Counted from the first letter of the stretch, positions 1 to 8,517 are shown. The stretch: 64,000 nucleotides of DNA from Streptomyces resistomycificus (GCF_001514265.1 NZ_KQ948988.1:379395-443394); one strand, 5' to 3'. Program-made: numbers and translations. The notes: a model not told the origin generated them from the sequence alone.

Positions 1-1
1 G

Positions 2-577
2 GAGCGCTTCCCGGGCCGCTGGATCGGCAAGGTGGTCGCACAGGCACTGCCGCGGGACGACGTGCAGCGCTTCAAGGACTACGGCGTGCAGATCTACCAC
101 CCCAACTACGAGGTGTGGGACCGCCGTCTGTTCGAGCTGTACTGCCCCGGCAAGGAGCGCTACGTCGGCCGCGACGAGTGGCACAAGCGCATCCTCGACT
201 CGGCGGAGATCTTCGGCGCCCGCAACGTGATCCCCAACTTCGTGGCGGGCGTGGAGATGGCCGAGCCCTTCGGCTTCACCACGGTCGACGAGGCGATCGC
301 CTCCACCACCGAGGGCCTGCGCTTCTTCATGTCGCACGGCATCACGCCCCGCTTCACCACCTGGTGCCCCGAGCCGACGACCCCGCTCGGCAAGGCCAAC
401 CCGCAGGGCGCGCCGCTGGAGTACCACATCCGGCTTCTGGAGGCCTACCGCGCGACGATGGACGACTTCGGTCTGTCCTCGCCCCCCGGCTACGGCCCGC
501 CCGGACCCGGCCGCGCGGTGTTCTCCGTCAGCTCGTTCATGGACAGCCTCCCCGAACAGGCCCCGGCCGAGGCGTGA
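2..577 (+). CDS. Radical-SAM-like protein, C-terminal part
   Basis: The reading frame is open from base 2 to the TGA at 575-577 and gives 191 residues with no start inside the window, so the gene is cut by the window edge. The visible part has motifs such as GVQIYHPNYEVWD, a GARNVIPNFVAG segment and a TTWCPEP segment. These resemble the C-terminal barrel half of biotin-synthase-like radical SAM proteins found in streptomycetes. The CxxxCxxC iron-sulfur motif would lie upstream of the window, so the assignment rests on overall resemblance and the specific reaction is unknown. The last roughly 25 residues are proline- and glycine-rich and look disordered. Confidence 0.65.
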   Translation, partial: ERFPGRWIGKVVAQALPRDDVQRFKDYGVQIYHPNYEVWDRRLFELYCPGKERYVGRDEWHKRILDSAEIFGARNVIPNFVAGVEMAEPFGFTTVDEAIASTTEGLRFFMSHGITPRFTTWCPEPTTPLGKANPQGAPLEYHIRLLEAYRATMDDFGLSSPPGYGPPGPGRAVFSVSSFMDSLPEQAPAEA

Positions 578-895
578 GTGACGTCCTGCCGGACACAAAG
601 GGCAAACTGACAAAAGCTCGTTGAGCAGCCGATCCGGGTGGGTCGGCATCGAGACTTTCCGGCATTTCTTCCGTATAACTTCGGGAGCGGCAAGGATGGG
701 CCGCCCGCGGCGCCGCAGGGAGGCACGGGACGCCGACGGGCCGGGGTCCGGCCGCCGCGTACTCGATCCCGGAAATTGAATAGCCAGCTTGTCAGTTGTG
801 TGGGTGACGTGAAAAGCTCGTGTCCTGCCGCGAGGTTCCCCCCAACTCCTTTGCCAGTATGGCGAGTTGACCTCGCTTGTGAACGCAGGAGACCC
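578..895. other. Intergenic region before the CBM2 membrane protein
   Basis: These 318 bases hold no supported gene. An AT-richer patch around 770-825 probably carries the promoter of the gene starting at 896. A similar short string, AAAAGCTCGT, occurs near 612 and near 812. I see no strong terminator hairpin. Confidence 0.5.
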
Positions 896-2374
896 ATGCC
901 CGACCTGCCGACTCCCCAGGACGCCGCCGAGGCCGCACTCTTCTCAGAATGCTGGGACGCCGTGCTCTCCTACGCCGACCTGTGCACGTCCGGCTCCACC
1001 GCGGCCAACCAACTGGCCTCGGAGGCATTCTCCCTCGGCATGCGCGAAGCCCGCGACGCGGAGTCCGCTCCCGCCCGCGCCGCCGGCCGCCGCCCGTCCC
1101 GCCTGCCCAGGATCCCGCTGCTGCTGACCGCCGTCCGCACCACGGCGGCGGCCTGGGAAATCCAGGGGCAGGGCCACCAACTCGACCCCGAACTGCGGCT
1201 GTGGCTCAACTCCGACAAGGCCGCCCGCTACACCGGCCCCCCGCTGCGGCGCCCGCTCGCGCTGCGCGGCCTGCGCGACCTCCAGGAACCGGACGCGGCC
1301 CTCCTGTGGCTGGCCGAGGTGGAGGCGCTGCCGCTGACCGTGGTCGCCCGCAGGCTCGGCCTCGACCCGGCCGAGGTGGGCGAGGAACTCACCCAGGTCC
1401 GGGGCCTGTTCCGGGACCGCTGCCACCGCAACCACCTCGACACCCCGATGGACGCGCGGTGCCGCAGCTATGCCCGGCTGCTCGACGCGGTCACCCGCTC
1501 ACCCGTCGCCGACACCCCGACCGACCTCTCCCGGCACCTCGCCCGCTGCGTGGACTGCGCGGAGGCCGCCGCCTGTCTCCGGCTGCACGGCGGCGGACTG
1601 CCCGCCGCGCTCGCCGGCGGAGTGATCGGCTGGGGCGGCCTCGCCTACCTGGAACGCCGCCGCCGGGCCGCCGAGGTCCGCCTCGGAGCCGGGCGGCCCA
1701 CACCCGCGGACAGCGAGAACGGCCCGCCGAACCCGGGCGCCCACAAGGCGCGGGTCGTGCGCAACGGCCTCCTGGTCGCGGCCGTACTGGTATCCATGCT
1801 GGCGCTCGCCGTCTCGATGATGCCGGGCGGCGGCACCGACCACGGTGCCGCCTCTCCCGGCGGCTCGGCCGACAGCCAGCCGGTGGCCGACCCGGGCCCC
1901 TCCCTCCCGGCCGCCACCGGACGGCCCCCCTCCTCCCCGGCGCCGACCGACAGCGACTCGCCGAGCACCTCGCGGGCGTCCGCCGGCACCACACCCCAGG
2001 GCACGTCCTCCTCCACCGAGCCCGGCTCCGACGAACCGGACCCCGACCGCAGCGAGTCCGTCGCCTGCCAGGTCCGGTACGACGTGGTCGGCGAGTGGCC
2101 CGACGGCTTCCAGGCCACCGTCACCGTCACCACCGAACACGCCCTCGACTCATGGCGCGTCGCCTGGTCCTTCCGGGACGGTCAGAAGGTCGGCCAGATG
2201 TGGGACGCGAGTTTCTCCCAGAAGGGCACCCGCGTCACCGCCACCGCCGCCGACTACAACAAGAAGATCGCCGCGGACGGCAGCCTCGCCTTCGGCTTCC
2301 TCGCATCCTGGCAGGGGAAGAACGCCCCGGCGTACGACTTCACGCTGAACGGGGACAGGTGCGCGAAGGCCTGA
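896..2374 (+). CDS. Membrane protein with sigma/zf-HC2-like N-terminus and extracellular CBM2 domain
   Basis: The ATG at 896 follows GCAGGAGA with good spacing, giving 492 residues. Residues about 120-175 (LQEPDAALLWLAEVEALPL, then VVARRLGLDPAEV) look like a sigma-70 region 4 helix-turn-helix. Residues about 187-230 carry a C...HLARCVDC arrangement as in zf-HC2 anti-sigma domains. One membrane segment lies at about 290-308. A Pro/Ser/Thr-rich linker of about 75 residues leads to residues 385-492, which resemble a family 2 carbohydrate-binding module: paired Cys near both ends, conserved Trp residues in EWPDGF, SWRVAWSF and ASWQGK. The expected topology places the regulatory half in the cytoplasm and the carbohydrate-binding half outside. 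Inferred role: polysaccharide sensing coupled to transcription. No catalytic module is visible. Confidence 0.7.
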   Translation: MPDLPTPQDAAEAALFSECWDAVLSYADLCTSGSTAANQLASEAFSLGMREARDAESAPARAAGRRPSRLPRIPLLLTAVRTTAAAWEIQGQGHQLDPELRLWLNSDKAARYTGPPLRRPLALRGLRDLQEPDAALLWLAEVEALPLTVVARRLGLDPAEVGEELTQVRGLFRDRCHRNHLDTPMDARCRSYARLLDAVTRSPVADTPTDLSRHLARCVDCAEAAACLRLHGGGLPAALAGGVIGWGGLAYLERRRRAAEVRLGAGRPTPADSENGPPNPGAHKARVVRNGLLVAAVLVSMLALAVSMMPGGGTDHGAASPGGSADSQPVADPGPSLPAATGRPPSSPAPTDSDSPSTSRASAGTTPQGTSSSTEPGSDEPDPDRSESVACQVRYDVVGEWPDGFQATVTVTTEHALDSWRVAWSFRDGQKVGQMWDASFSQKGTRVTATAADYNKKIAADGSLAFGFLASWQGKNAPAYDFTLNGDRCAKA

Positions 2375-2485
2375 GGACGAAAAAGGTGTGGCGTCGCGCG
2401 GGGCGGGCCGTCTAAGGTCGGCGTGAGTCGTGCGGCGGCCGGTGGCCGCTGGTGTCGAGCGAGTGAGAAACGGGAGGTGTGACCG

Positions 2486-2557
2486 ATGGCTGTCTCTGTG
2501 ATGGGCGCTGCCCGCAACCAGAAGATCGTCCACTCCACCTCCCTGGTCTCCGGCTGA
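2486..2557 (+). CDS. Candidate 23-residue leader ORF upstream of rsgA
   Basis: The ATG at 2486 lies 9 bases after a strong GGGAGG ribosome-binding site and opens a frame of 23 codons ending in TGA. The peptide has hydroxylated and basic residues but no run of one amino acid, so classical attenuation is not obvious. It ends 61 bases before the rsgA start. It may be a small conserved peptide or a leader that couples translation into rsgA. The evidence is only RBS quality and position. Confidence 0.4.
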   Translation: MAVSVMGAARNQKIVHSTSLVSG

Positions 2558-2618
2558 ACCATTCCCACAGCGCGCTCACGCGTGTGTGGCCGGTGGCCGT
2601 CCCTTTGAAGGGTCACCC

Positions 2619-3728
2619 TTGACTTCCAGCACCGCTTTCTCCCCTTCTTCCGCTTTCTCCGCGCTCGCCCCCTACGGCTGGGACGACGCGTGGGCGGACC
2701 AGTTCGCCCCCCACGAGCCGCAAGGGCTCCTGCCCGGACGAGTGATCCGGGTCGACCGCGGCCAGTGCGACGTGGTCACCCCCGGCGGAGTCGTCCGGGC
2801 GGACACCGCGTTCGTCACCCCGCACGACCCGATGCGGGTCGTGTGCACCGGCGACTGGGTCGCCGTGGAACCCGCGGGCAACCCGCGCTACGTACGGACG
2901 TATCTGCCACGCCGTACCGCCTTCGTGCGCTCCACCTCCTCCGAGCGGTCCGAGGGGCAGATCCTCGCCGCCAACGTCGACCACGCGATCATCGCGGTGT
3001 CCCTCGCCGTCGAGCTCGACCTCGGCCGCGTCGAGCGGTTCCTGGCGCTGGCCTGGGAGTCCGGCGCGCAGCCCGTGGTCGTGCTGACCAAGGCGGACCT
3101 CGTGCCGGACGCCGTGACGCTCGGCCATCTGGTCCAGGACGTGGAGACGACCGCTCCCGGCGTGCCGGTGCTGCCGGTCAGCTCCCTGGACGGGGCCGGA
3201 CTGGACACCCTGACCGCCGTCGTCTTTGGCGGTACGTCCGTGCTGCTCGGCCAGTCCGGAGCGGGCAAGTCGACGCTCGCCAACGCGCTGCTCGGCGAGG
3301 ACGTCATGGACGTGCGGACCACCCGGGACGCCGACGGCAAGGGCCGTCACACCACGACCACCCGCAACCTGCTCGCCCTGCCCGGCGGGGGCGTCCTCAT
3401 CGACACACCGGGGCTGCGCGGCGTCGGCCTCTGGGACGCAGAGAGCGGCGTCGGACGGGTCTTCGCCGAGATCGAGGAGCTGGCCGCGCGCTGCCGGTTC
3501 CACGACTGCGCACACGAGAGCGAGCCGGGCTGCGCGGTCCTGGGGGCCATCGAGGACGGCGCACTGCCCGAGCGGCGGCTGGACAGCTACCGCAAGCTCA
3601 TGCGGGAGAACCAGCGGATCGTCGCCAGGACCGACGCCCGGCTGAGGGCGGAGATCAAGCGGGACTGGAAGCGAAAGGGGGCGCAGGGCAAGGCCGCGAT
3701 GGAGGCGAAGCGCGGGCGCTGGGCGTAG
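2619..3728 (+). CDS. rsgA: Ribosome small-subunit GTPase RsgA
   Basis: Circularly permuted GTPase that acts in late maturation of the 30S subunit. The G4 motif TKAD (about residue 157) comes before the P-loop GQSGAGKST (about 210) and the DTPG motif (about 261), the order diagnostic for this family. An OB-fold precedes the G domain, and a C-x4-C-x-H-x5-C zinc motif follows at about 291-304. The TTG at 2619 is chosen because GAAGGG sits 6 bases before it; a GTG at 2586 in the same frame is the alternative. The product is 369 residues, normal for actinobacterial members. The Ada-like gene follows 90 bases downstream on the same strand. Confidence 0.93.
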   Translation: MTSSTAFSPSSAFSALAPYGWDDAWADQFAPHEPQGLLPGRVIRVDRGQCDVVTPGGVVRADTAFVTPHDPMRVVCTGDWVAVEPAGNPRYVRTYLPRRTAFVRSTSSERSEGQILAANVDHAIIAVSLAVELDLGRVERFLALAWESGAQPVVVLTKADLVPDAVTLGHLVQDVETTAPGVPVLPVSSLDGAGLDTLTAVVFGGTSVLLGQSGAGKSTLANALLGEDVMDVRTTRDADGKGRHTTTTRNLLALPGGGVLIDTPGLRGVGLWDAESGVGRVFAEIEELAARCRFHDCAHESEPGCAVLGAIEDGALPERRLDSYRKLMRENQRIVARTDARLRAEIKRDWKRKGAQGKAAMEAKRGRWA

Positions 3729-3818
3729 ACGGTCTCCGCCGTCGGCGCCCCGGGCGGCAGCTCGGCGTCCGATTTCCGCCAGCCGGGATCCTCGTCCTGG
3801 CCCACACTGGAGGGCGTG

Positions 3819-5222
3819 ATGGACGAGGACACCAGGTACGAGGCGGTACGCAGCCGGGACGGGCGGTTCGACGGCGAGTTCTTCTTCGCCGTCGAGACGA
3901 CCGGCATCTACTGCCGGCCCAGCTGCCCCGCGGTGACGCCCCGGCGGCACAACGTCCGGTTCTTCGCGACGGCCGCCGCCGCGCAGGGCTCGGGGTTCCG
4001 GGCCTGCCGGCGGTGCCGGCCGGACTCCGTGCCGGGCTCCGCCGACTGGAACGTACGGGCCGACGTGGTGGGCCGGGCGATGCGCCTGATCGGCGACGGT
4101 GTCGTCGACCGGGAGGGCGTCGCCGGGCTCGCCGCCAGGCTCGGCTACAGCGCGCGGCAGGTCCAGCGCCAGCTCACCACCGAGCTCGGTGCCGGGCCGG
4201 TCGCCCTGGCCCGCGCCCAGCGGGCCCACACCGCGCGGGTCCTGGTGCAGACCACCGACCTGCCGATCACCCGGATCGCGTTCGCGTCCGGCTTCGCGAG
4301 CGTGCGCCAGTTCAACGAGACCATGCGGGACGTGTACGCCTCGACGCCCAGCGAACTGCGGGCCGCCGCCCCGCGCGGCGGCCGGGCCGCCCGGCGTTCG
4401 GCCACCCCGACCGCGGGCGTCCCGCTGCGGCTCGCCCACCGCGGGCCCTACCAGTCCCGAGCCGTCTTCGACCTGCTGGCTGCCGAGGCGGTGGCGGGTG
4501 TGGAGGAGGTCGGCGGAGAGCCCGGGCGCCGCACGTACCGCCGCACCCTGCGACTGCCCCACGGCACCGGAATCGTCGCCGTCGACGAACGGCCGGGCGC
4601 GGCGAGGACCGCGTCAGGCGCGCATCCCGGCGGCTGGCTCGACGCCCGTCTGCACCTCACCGACCCGCGCGACCTCACCACCGCCGTACAGCGACTGCGC
4701 CGGCTCCTCGACCTCGACGCCGACCCGTACGCCGTCGACGAACGACTCGGCACCGACGAACGGCTCGGCCCGCTGGTCGCCGCCCGGCCGGGACTGCGGT
4801 CGCCCGGCGCCGCCGACCCGGAGGAACTCGCCGTACGAGCCCTCGTGGGGCGGGCCGAGGCGGAGCGGCTGGTCCAGCGGTACGGCAAGACGCTGGACGC
4901 CCCCTGCGGCAGCCTCACCCACCTGTTCCCCGAACCGGCCATCCTCGCCGGGGCCGAGCCGGGCGGCACCCTCGGCGCCCTGGCCACCGCTCTCGCCGAC
5001 GGCGCCGTACGGCTGGACCCGGGCGCCGACCGCGACGACGCCGAGGCGGCCCTGCTGGCCCTGCCAGGCCTGGACGCCCGTACCGTCGCCACCATCCGCA
5101 GCCGGGCCCTGGGCGACCCCGACGTCGCCCCGCCTGACCTCGAAATCCCCGACAGCTGGCGCCCCTGGCGCTCGTACGCCTTGCAACACCTGCGCGCAGC
5201 AGGGGAGTGGGAGCAGCGATGA
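3819..5222 (+). CDS. Ada/AlkA fusion: methyl-phosphotriester receptor, AraC HTH, glycosylase-like domain
   Basis: 467 residues in three parts. Residues 1-75 form the Ada zinc domain with TTGIYCRPSCPA (methyl-accepting Cys near 31) and the second Cys pair ACRRC. Residues about 85-185 are an AraC-type helix-turn-helix (TRIAFASGFASVRQFNETM). The rest matches AlkA: an N-terminal sheet domain and an HhH-GPD region. The glycosylase part looks damaged: the usual ALVGQQVS stretch is reduced to ALVGR followed directly by AEAERL, the next helix pair is short, and the hairpin LPGIGPWTA reads LPGLDARTV. The aspartate after GDPDVAPP is kept. So the sensor/regulator function looks intact, while excision activity is doubtful. 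The ATG at 3819 is 4 bases after GGAGGG; an overlapping GTG at 3816 is possible. The stop overlaps ogt. Confidence 0.88.
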   Translation: MDEDTRYEAVRSRDGRFDGEFFFAVETTGIYCRPSCPAVTPRRHNVRFFATAAAAQGSGFRACRRCRPDSVPGSADWNVRADVVGRAMRLIGDGVVDREGVAGLAARLGYSARQVQRQLTTELGAGPVALARAQRAHTARVLVQTTDLPITRIAFASGFASVRQFNETMRDVYASTPSELRAAAPRGGRAARRSATPTAGVPLRLAHRGPYQSRAVFDLLAAEAVAGVEEVGGEPGRRTYRRTLRLPHGTGIVAVDERPGAARTASGAHPGGWLDARLHLTDPRDLTTAVQRLRRLLDLDADPYAVDERLGTDERLGPLVAARPGLRSPGAADPEELAVRALVGRAEAERLVQRYGKTLDAPCGSLTHLFPEPAILAGAEPGGTLGALATALADGAVRLDPGADRDDAEAALLALPGLDARTVATIRSRALGDPDVAPPDLEIPDSWRPWRSYALQHLRAAGEWEQR

Positions 5223-5755
5223 CCACCGACACGCACTACACCACGCTGGCCGGCCCGCTCGGCCCGCTCCTCCTCACCGCCGACCCGAACGGTGTGCTGA
5301 CCTCCCTCTCCGTCCCCGGTCAGAAGAACGGCCGTACCGTCCAGGAGGGCTGGCGGCACACCCCGGACCTCTTCCGCGACGCCGAGGAGCAGCTCGCCGC
5401 CTACTTCGCCGGTGAACTCAAGGAGTTCCGGCTGGAGTCGCGCAGCGACGGCAGTGCCTTTCGGGAGAAGGTCTGGGCCGCCCTCGACACCGTTCCCTAC
5501 GGCGCCACCACGACGTACGGCGAGATCGCCGCCCGCGTCGGCGCCTCCCGGGCCGCGGTCCGGGCCGTCGGCGGCGCGATCGGAGCCAACCCGCTGCTGA
5601 TCCTGCGCCCCTGCCACCGGGTGATCGGGGCGAACGGTTCCCTCACGGGGTACGCGGGCGGGCTGGAGCGCAAGACCAGGCTGCTCGCCCTCGAAGGCGT
5701 CGGCCAGGGGACGCCGCTCATCCCCACAGCACGGCCCCCAGCCACGCACCCATGA
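5219..5755 (+). CDS. ogt: Methylated-DNA--protein-cysteine methyltransferase
   Basis: Suicide enzyme that removes alkyl groups from O6 of guanine. The active-site motif PCHRVIG is at about residue 131, preceded by the winged-helix recognition segment (ASRAAVRAVGGAIGANP) and YGEIA. At 178 residues it has the size of Ogt. Its ATG overlaps the TGA of the Ada/AlkA gene (ATGA), so the two are translationally coupled in an alkylation-response pair. The Ada-like protein probably controls both genes. The 3' end overlaps the convergent DUF456 gene by 38 bases. Confidence 0.93.
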   Translation: MTTDTHYTTLAGPLGPLLLTADPNGVLTSLSVPGQKNGRTVQEGWRHTPDLFRDAEEQLAAYFAGELKEFRLESRSDGSAFREKVWAALDTVPYGATTTYGEIAARVGASRAAVRAVGGAIGANPLLILRPCHRVIGANGSLTGYAGGLERKTRLLALEGVGQGTPLIPTARPPATHP

Positions 5756-6200
5756 TCAGCAGGCAGGTGAACAGCTCCGTCAGCACGCTGGAGCCGCCCG
5801 AGCGCATCGCCGTGCGCAGGGCGGCCATCGCCTCGCCGTGGCGGCCGAGCCGGAGCCGTTCGTACAGGTAGATGCCGCCCACGAATCCGGGGATCGCGCC
5901 GAGCACGGGGAGCAGGAAGAAGCCCACGAACGCCCCGACCCCGGCGTACACGCCCATGCGCGGGGTGGCGCCGCTCGCCCGCAGCCGGCGGGGCGGCAGG
6001 GCCCAGCGCACCACCTGGGAGAGGAACAGCGCGACGGTGGCGCTCACCAGCACGGACCAGGCGAGCGGCTGCGGATCCTTCAGCGCCCACCACATGACGG
6101 CGGCCCACACCAGCCACGACCCCGGCACACCGGGCACCAGCACCCCGCCCACACCGAGCAGAATGACCAGGCCGACGAGCAGGAGGTCCACCACTCCCAT
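5718..6200 (-). CDS. DUF456 membrane protein
   Basis: 160 residues with about four or five hydrophobic spans and the glycine-rich pattern LGVGGVLVPGVPGSWLV near the N-terminus, typical of the DUF456 family. The middle GVYAGVGAFVGFFLLPVLG and the following IPGFVGGIYLYE also fit. Function is unknown in the family. It overlaps the 3' end of ogt on the opposite strand, so the two transcripts would be antisense at their ends. Confidence 0.8.
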   Translation of the reverse strand: MGVVDLLLVGLVILLGVGGVLVPGVPGSWLVWAAVMWWALKDPQPLAWSVLVSATVALFLSQVVRWALPPRRLRASGATPRMGVYAGVGAFVGFFLLPVLGAIPGFVGGIYLYERLRLGRHGEAMAALRTAMRSGGSSVLTELFTCLLIMGAWLGAVLWG

Positions 6201-6287
6201 CTGTCCAGGGTGCCGGAGGCACGGCGAAGGCGCAGATCAGCAGGTGAGCGGACGGCGGGCCGGCCGTGCGCGGGGGCGTGGGCGAGG

Positions 6288-6450
6288 TCACCGCGTACGC
6301 TCCCGGGCCACCCGCCCCCGCTCGTACGCGTGCCACCCCAGCTGGAACCGGGTAGTCACCCCGGCCGGCTCCATCAGCCGCTCCACACGGCGCCGCACGG
6401 TCCGCGGCCCAGGCGCGGTACCACCCGCCCGTCTGCCAACGTGGCAGGAC
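6288..6450 (-). pseudogene. Remnant of a LuxR-type helix-turn-helix regulator (C-terminus)
   Basis: Read on the minus strand, the last codons before the TGA at 6288-6290 encode RTVRRRVERLMEPAGVTTRF followed by QLGWHAYERG, which matches the recognition helix and C-terminal tail of LuxR-type regulators common in streptomycetes. The preceding helix (TLADGRVVPRLG) is present but in a different frame, and the rest of the protein is missing. I infer a frameshifted, deleted gene. A short intact protein starting elsewhere cannot be excluded. Confidence 0.45.
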
Positions 6451-6484
6451 CGCAGGACCGCAGGACCGCAGCACCGCAGCACCG
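6445..6484. repeat. Tandem 8-base repeats (GGACCGCA / GCACCGCA)
   Basis: About five copies of an 8-base unit: three of the form GGACCGCA, then two of the form GCACCGCA. They lie at the broken upstream end of the LuxR-type remnant, so slippage or recombination here may have caused the truncation. Confidence 0.7.
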
Positions 6485-6855
6485 AACACGGCCGGTGATG
6501 CCCGTATCGGGGTACTTCGGCCTGCGCGTTCGCGCTCGCGCCGCGAGCTGTCGTCGCATCACAGCGAGGCGACAGGGAAGCAGGCCACACTCGGACCGGC
6601 CTGAGCGGCGCACGGCTGAATTCGGTCAACCAGAGCGTGACCCGGGCCCCGACGTGCACTCGTACGTTAGGGGATCGGGGTCCGGGTCACTCGGGTGTCG
6701 CCGGGCGGTCCTCCCGTGGGGGGTGGGATCGCCCGGCGACTTCTCTCGGACCGGCGTTCGACGGCTCACTCGACACGCCATGCGACGCGGGACGCGCGGC
6801 CCGATTTTCCAGATGCCCCGTTTTCATCCGGCCCGTGCAGTGGACAATCGAGGGC

Positions 6856-8517
6856 ATGAGTCAGCAGGGGGGAAAGCCCAGCGGTCACGAGGACGACTGG
6901 TGGAGGCAGCTGTACGACGACACCACCGCGGACACGGGCCCGACGGCCACGCCCGAGTCCCTGGACGACCGCTTCGCCTCGGCGGCGGGCACGGTGGAGG
7001 GACGGGGAGCGGCTCAGGGGGCGGAGGACGTCCCCGTGTCGCGTGCCGGAGCCGCCGAGGCTCCTGACGTCGGGGTGCCTCCGCCTCGCACCGGTGGGAC
7101 CGGCGCGGTGGGTGCCCCGCGCCGCGCGGAGGACGCCGGGCAGCGGGCCCCTTGGGAGCCGCCGGCCGACCCGCCTCGCACCTCCACCGAAACCCCGTCC
7201 ACGCACCCCCCTGCCGCGACCGTCCCCGCCTCTCGGATGCCCCCGGACGCCCCACGGCCCCCGGACGCCCCACGGCCCCCGGACACACCACCGCCCCCGC
7301 TGCCACCCACGATCCCACCGCCCCCGCCCCCCTTCGGACCACCACCCCCCGCTCCCCCCTCCCCGCCCGCCACCGAACCCGCCGCCCTGCCCCCGGACGC
7401 CCCCCGCGTCCCGCCGGCCGCCGACGGCTCCGCGCCGGCCGCCCCACCCGCCGCGGCCCCCGCCGGGAGCGCCGACCCCGACGCCCCCGCGCCCGCCGCC
7501 CCGCCCAGCGCCCGTACCCCCACCCGCGTCGATCTGCCGGTGACCGCACCCAAGTCCGTCGGCCATGTCGGTTCCGGGCCGCCCACCTACGAAGCCGAAC
7601 CCACCGCGCTGCCCCCGGCGGACCCCGACGAGCTCGACGACCTGGTCGCGGACACCGTGCTGGACGGGGCCCGGTACGGGGCGTGCACGCTGCGGGCGGT
7701 GTCCGTGCGGGGGGACTCAGCGCGCTTCCGCGGCGAGCCGCGGCGGGACTCCCTGCTCACCGCCCGTTTCGGAACGGGCGACCACGCACTCGTCCTCGTC
7801 GCCATGGCGACCGGCGCGCGGGCCACGCCGGGCGCGCACCGCGCGGCCTCCGAAGCGTGCCACTGGATCGCCCGGGCCGTGGGCCGCAGCCACGCCAGAC
7901 TGGCCGAGGACATAAGGGCGGGCCGGCGCGGCGACCTGAAGTCGGGCCTGCACCGCCTCACCGACCGAAGTCTCGGCAAACTCCGCGCCAGCGCGGCGGA
8001 GCAGGGCATCGAGCCGGAGGAGTACGCCGCCACCCTGCGCTGCCTGCTCCTGCCCGCCGACGCCCAGTGCCGTACGCGTGTCTTCTTCGGCGTCGGCACG
8101 GGCGGACTGTTCCGGCTGCGCGGCGGCGAGTGGCAGGACATCGAACCACGGGTCTTCGACGTCCCCGGCGAACCGGTCGTCGGCTTCGGCTCCCCGCCCG
8201 CCGAGACCCCCGAGGGCGACCGGCTCACCATGGACCTCGGCATCCCGACGCCGCCCAGCCCGTACGAGCCCGCCCCCGAGCCGCCCCGCGAACCCTTCCG
8301 CTTCCGCGCCTCGGTAGCCCGACCGGGTGACACGCTGCTGATGTGCACCAGCGGCCTCGCCGAGCCGCTGCACGGCGAACCCGAGCTGTGTGGATACCTG
8401 ACCGGGCGGTGGTCCGGGCCCACCCCGCCCGGTCTCGCCGCGTTCCTGGCGGATGCTCAGGTCAGGGTCAAGGGGTATTCGGACGACCGTACCGCCGCCG
8501 CCGTTTGGGAGGCGTGA
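6856..8517 (+). CDS. PP2C-like protein with long proline-rich N-terminus; probable pseudophosphatase
   Basis: 553 residues from the ATG at 6856 (AGGGC just upstream). Residues 1-90 are acidic and polar, and about 90-250 are extremely rich in Pro and Ala with repeats of PPDAPR. Residues about 255-553 follow the PP2C_2 fold: RARYG-type start, a VLVAMATG strand, AATLRCLLL and the final SDDRTAAAVW. The catalytic metal-binding DG of the VADGxGS strand is replaced by ATG (near 318), and the LCSDGL strand reads MCTSGL (near 496). Two of the usual Asp ligands are therefore absent, so phosphatase activity is unlikely. A binding or scaffold role is inferred; the Pro-rich arm could be an interaction region. 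Confidence 0.7.
   Translation: MSQQGGKPSGHEDDWWRQLYDDTTADTGPTATPESLDDRFASAAGTVEGRGAAQGAEDVPVSRAGAAEAPDVGVPPPRTGGTGAVGAPRRAEDAGQRAPWEPPADPPRTSTETPSTHPPAATVPASRMPPDAPRPPDAPRPPDTPPPPLPPTIPPPPPPFGPPPPAPPSPPATEPAALPPDAPRVPPAADGSAPAAPPAAAPAGSADPDAPAPAAPPSARTPTRVDLPVTAPKSVGHVGSGPPTYEAEPTALPPADPDELDDLVADTVLDGARYGACTLRAVSVRGDSARFRGEPRRDSLLTARFGTGDHALVLVAMATGARATPGAHRAASEACHWIARAVGRSHARLAEDIRAGRRGDLKSGLHRLTDRSLGKLRASAAEQGIEPEEYAATLRCLLLPADAQCRTRVFFGVGTGGLFRLRGGEWQDIEPRVFDVPGEPVVGFGSPPAETPEGDRLTMDLGIPTPPSPYEPAPEPPREPFRFRASVARPGDTLLMCTSGLAEPLHGEPELCGYLTGRWSGPTPPGLAAFLADAQVRVKGYSDDRTAAAVWEA

Larger units (their letters stand above)
6201..6855. other. Long intergenic region with a gene remnant and short repeats
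   Basis: This 655-base stretch has no intact gene. It contains the C-terminal remnant of a LuxR-type regulator (about 6288-6450, minus strand) and an 8-base tandem repeat (6445-6484). The promoter of the PP2C-like gene should lie in the final 100 bases. Confidence 0.5.

Noticed and set aside
2613..4562. 649-codon minus-strand frame across rsgA and the Ada-like gene
   Set aside because: It spans two real genes and their gap with biased composition and no motif.
6445..6484. Possible CRISPR or iteron origin
   Set aside because: The unit is only 8 bases and in direct tandem; no replication or cas gene is adjacent.
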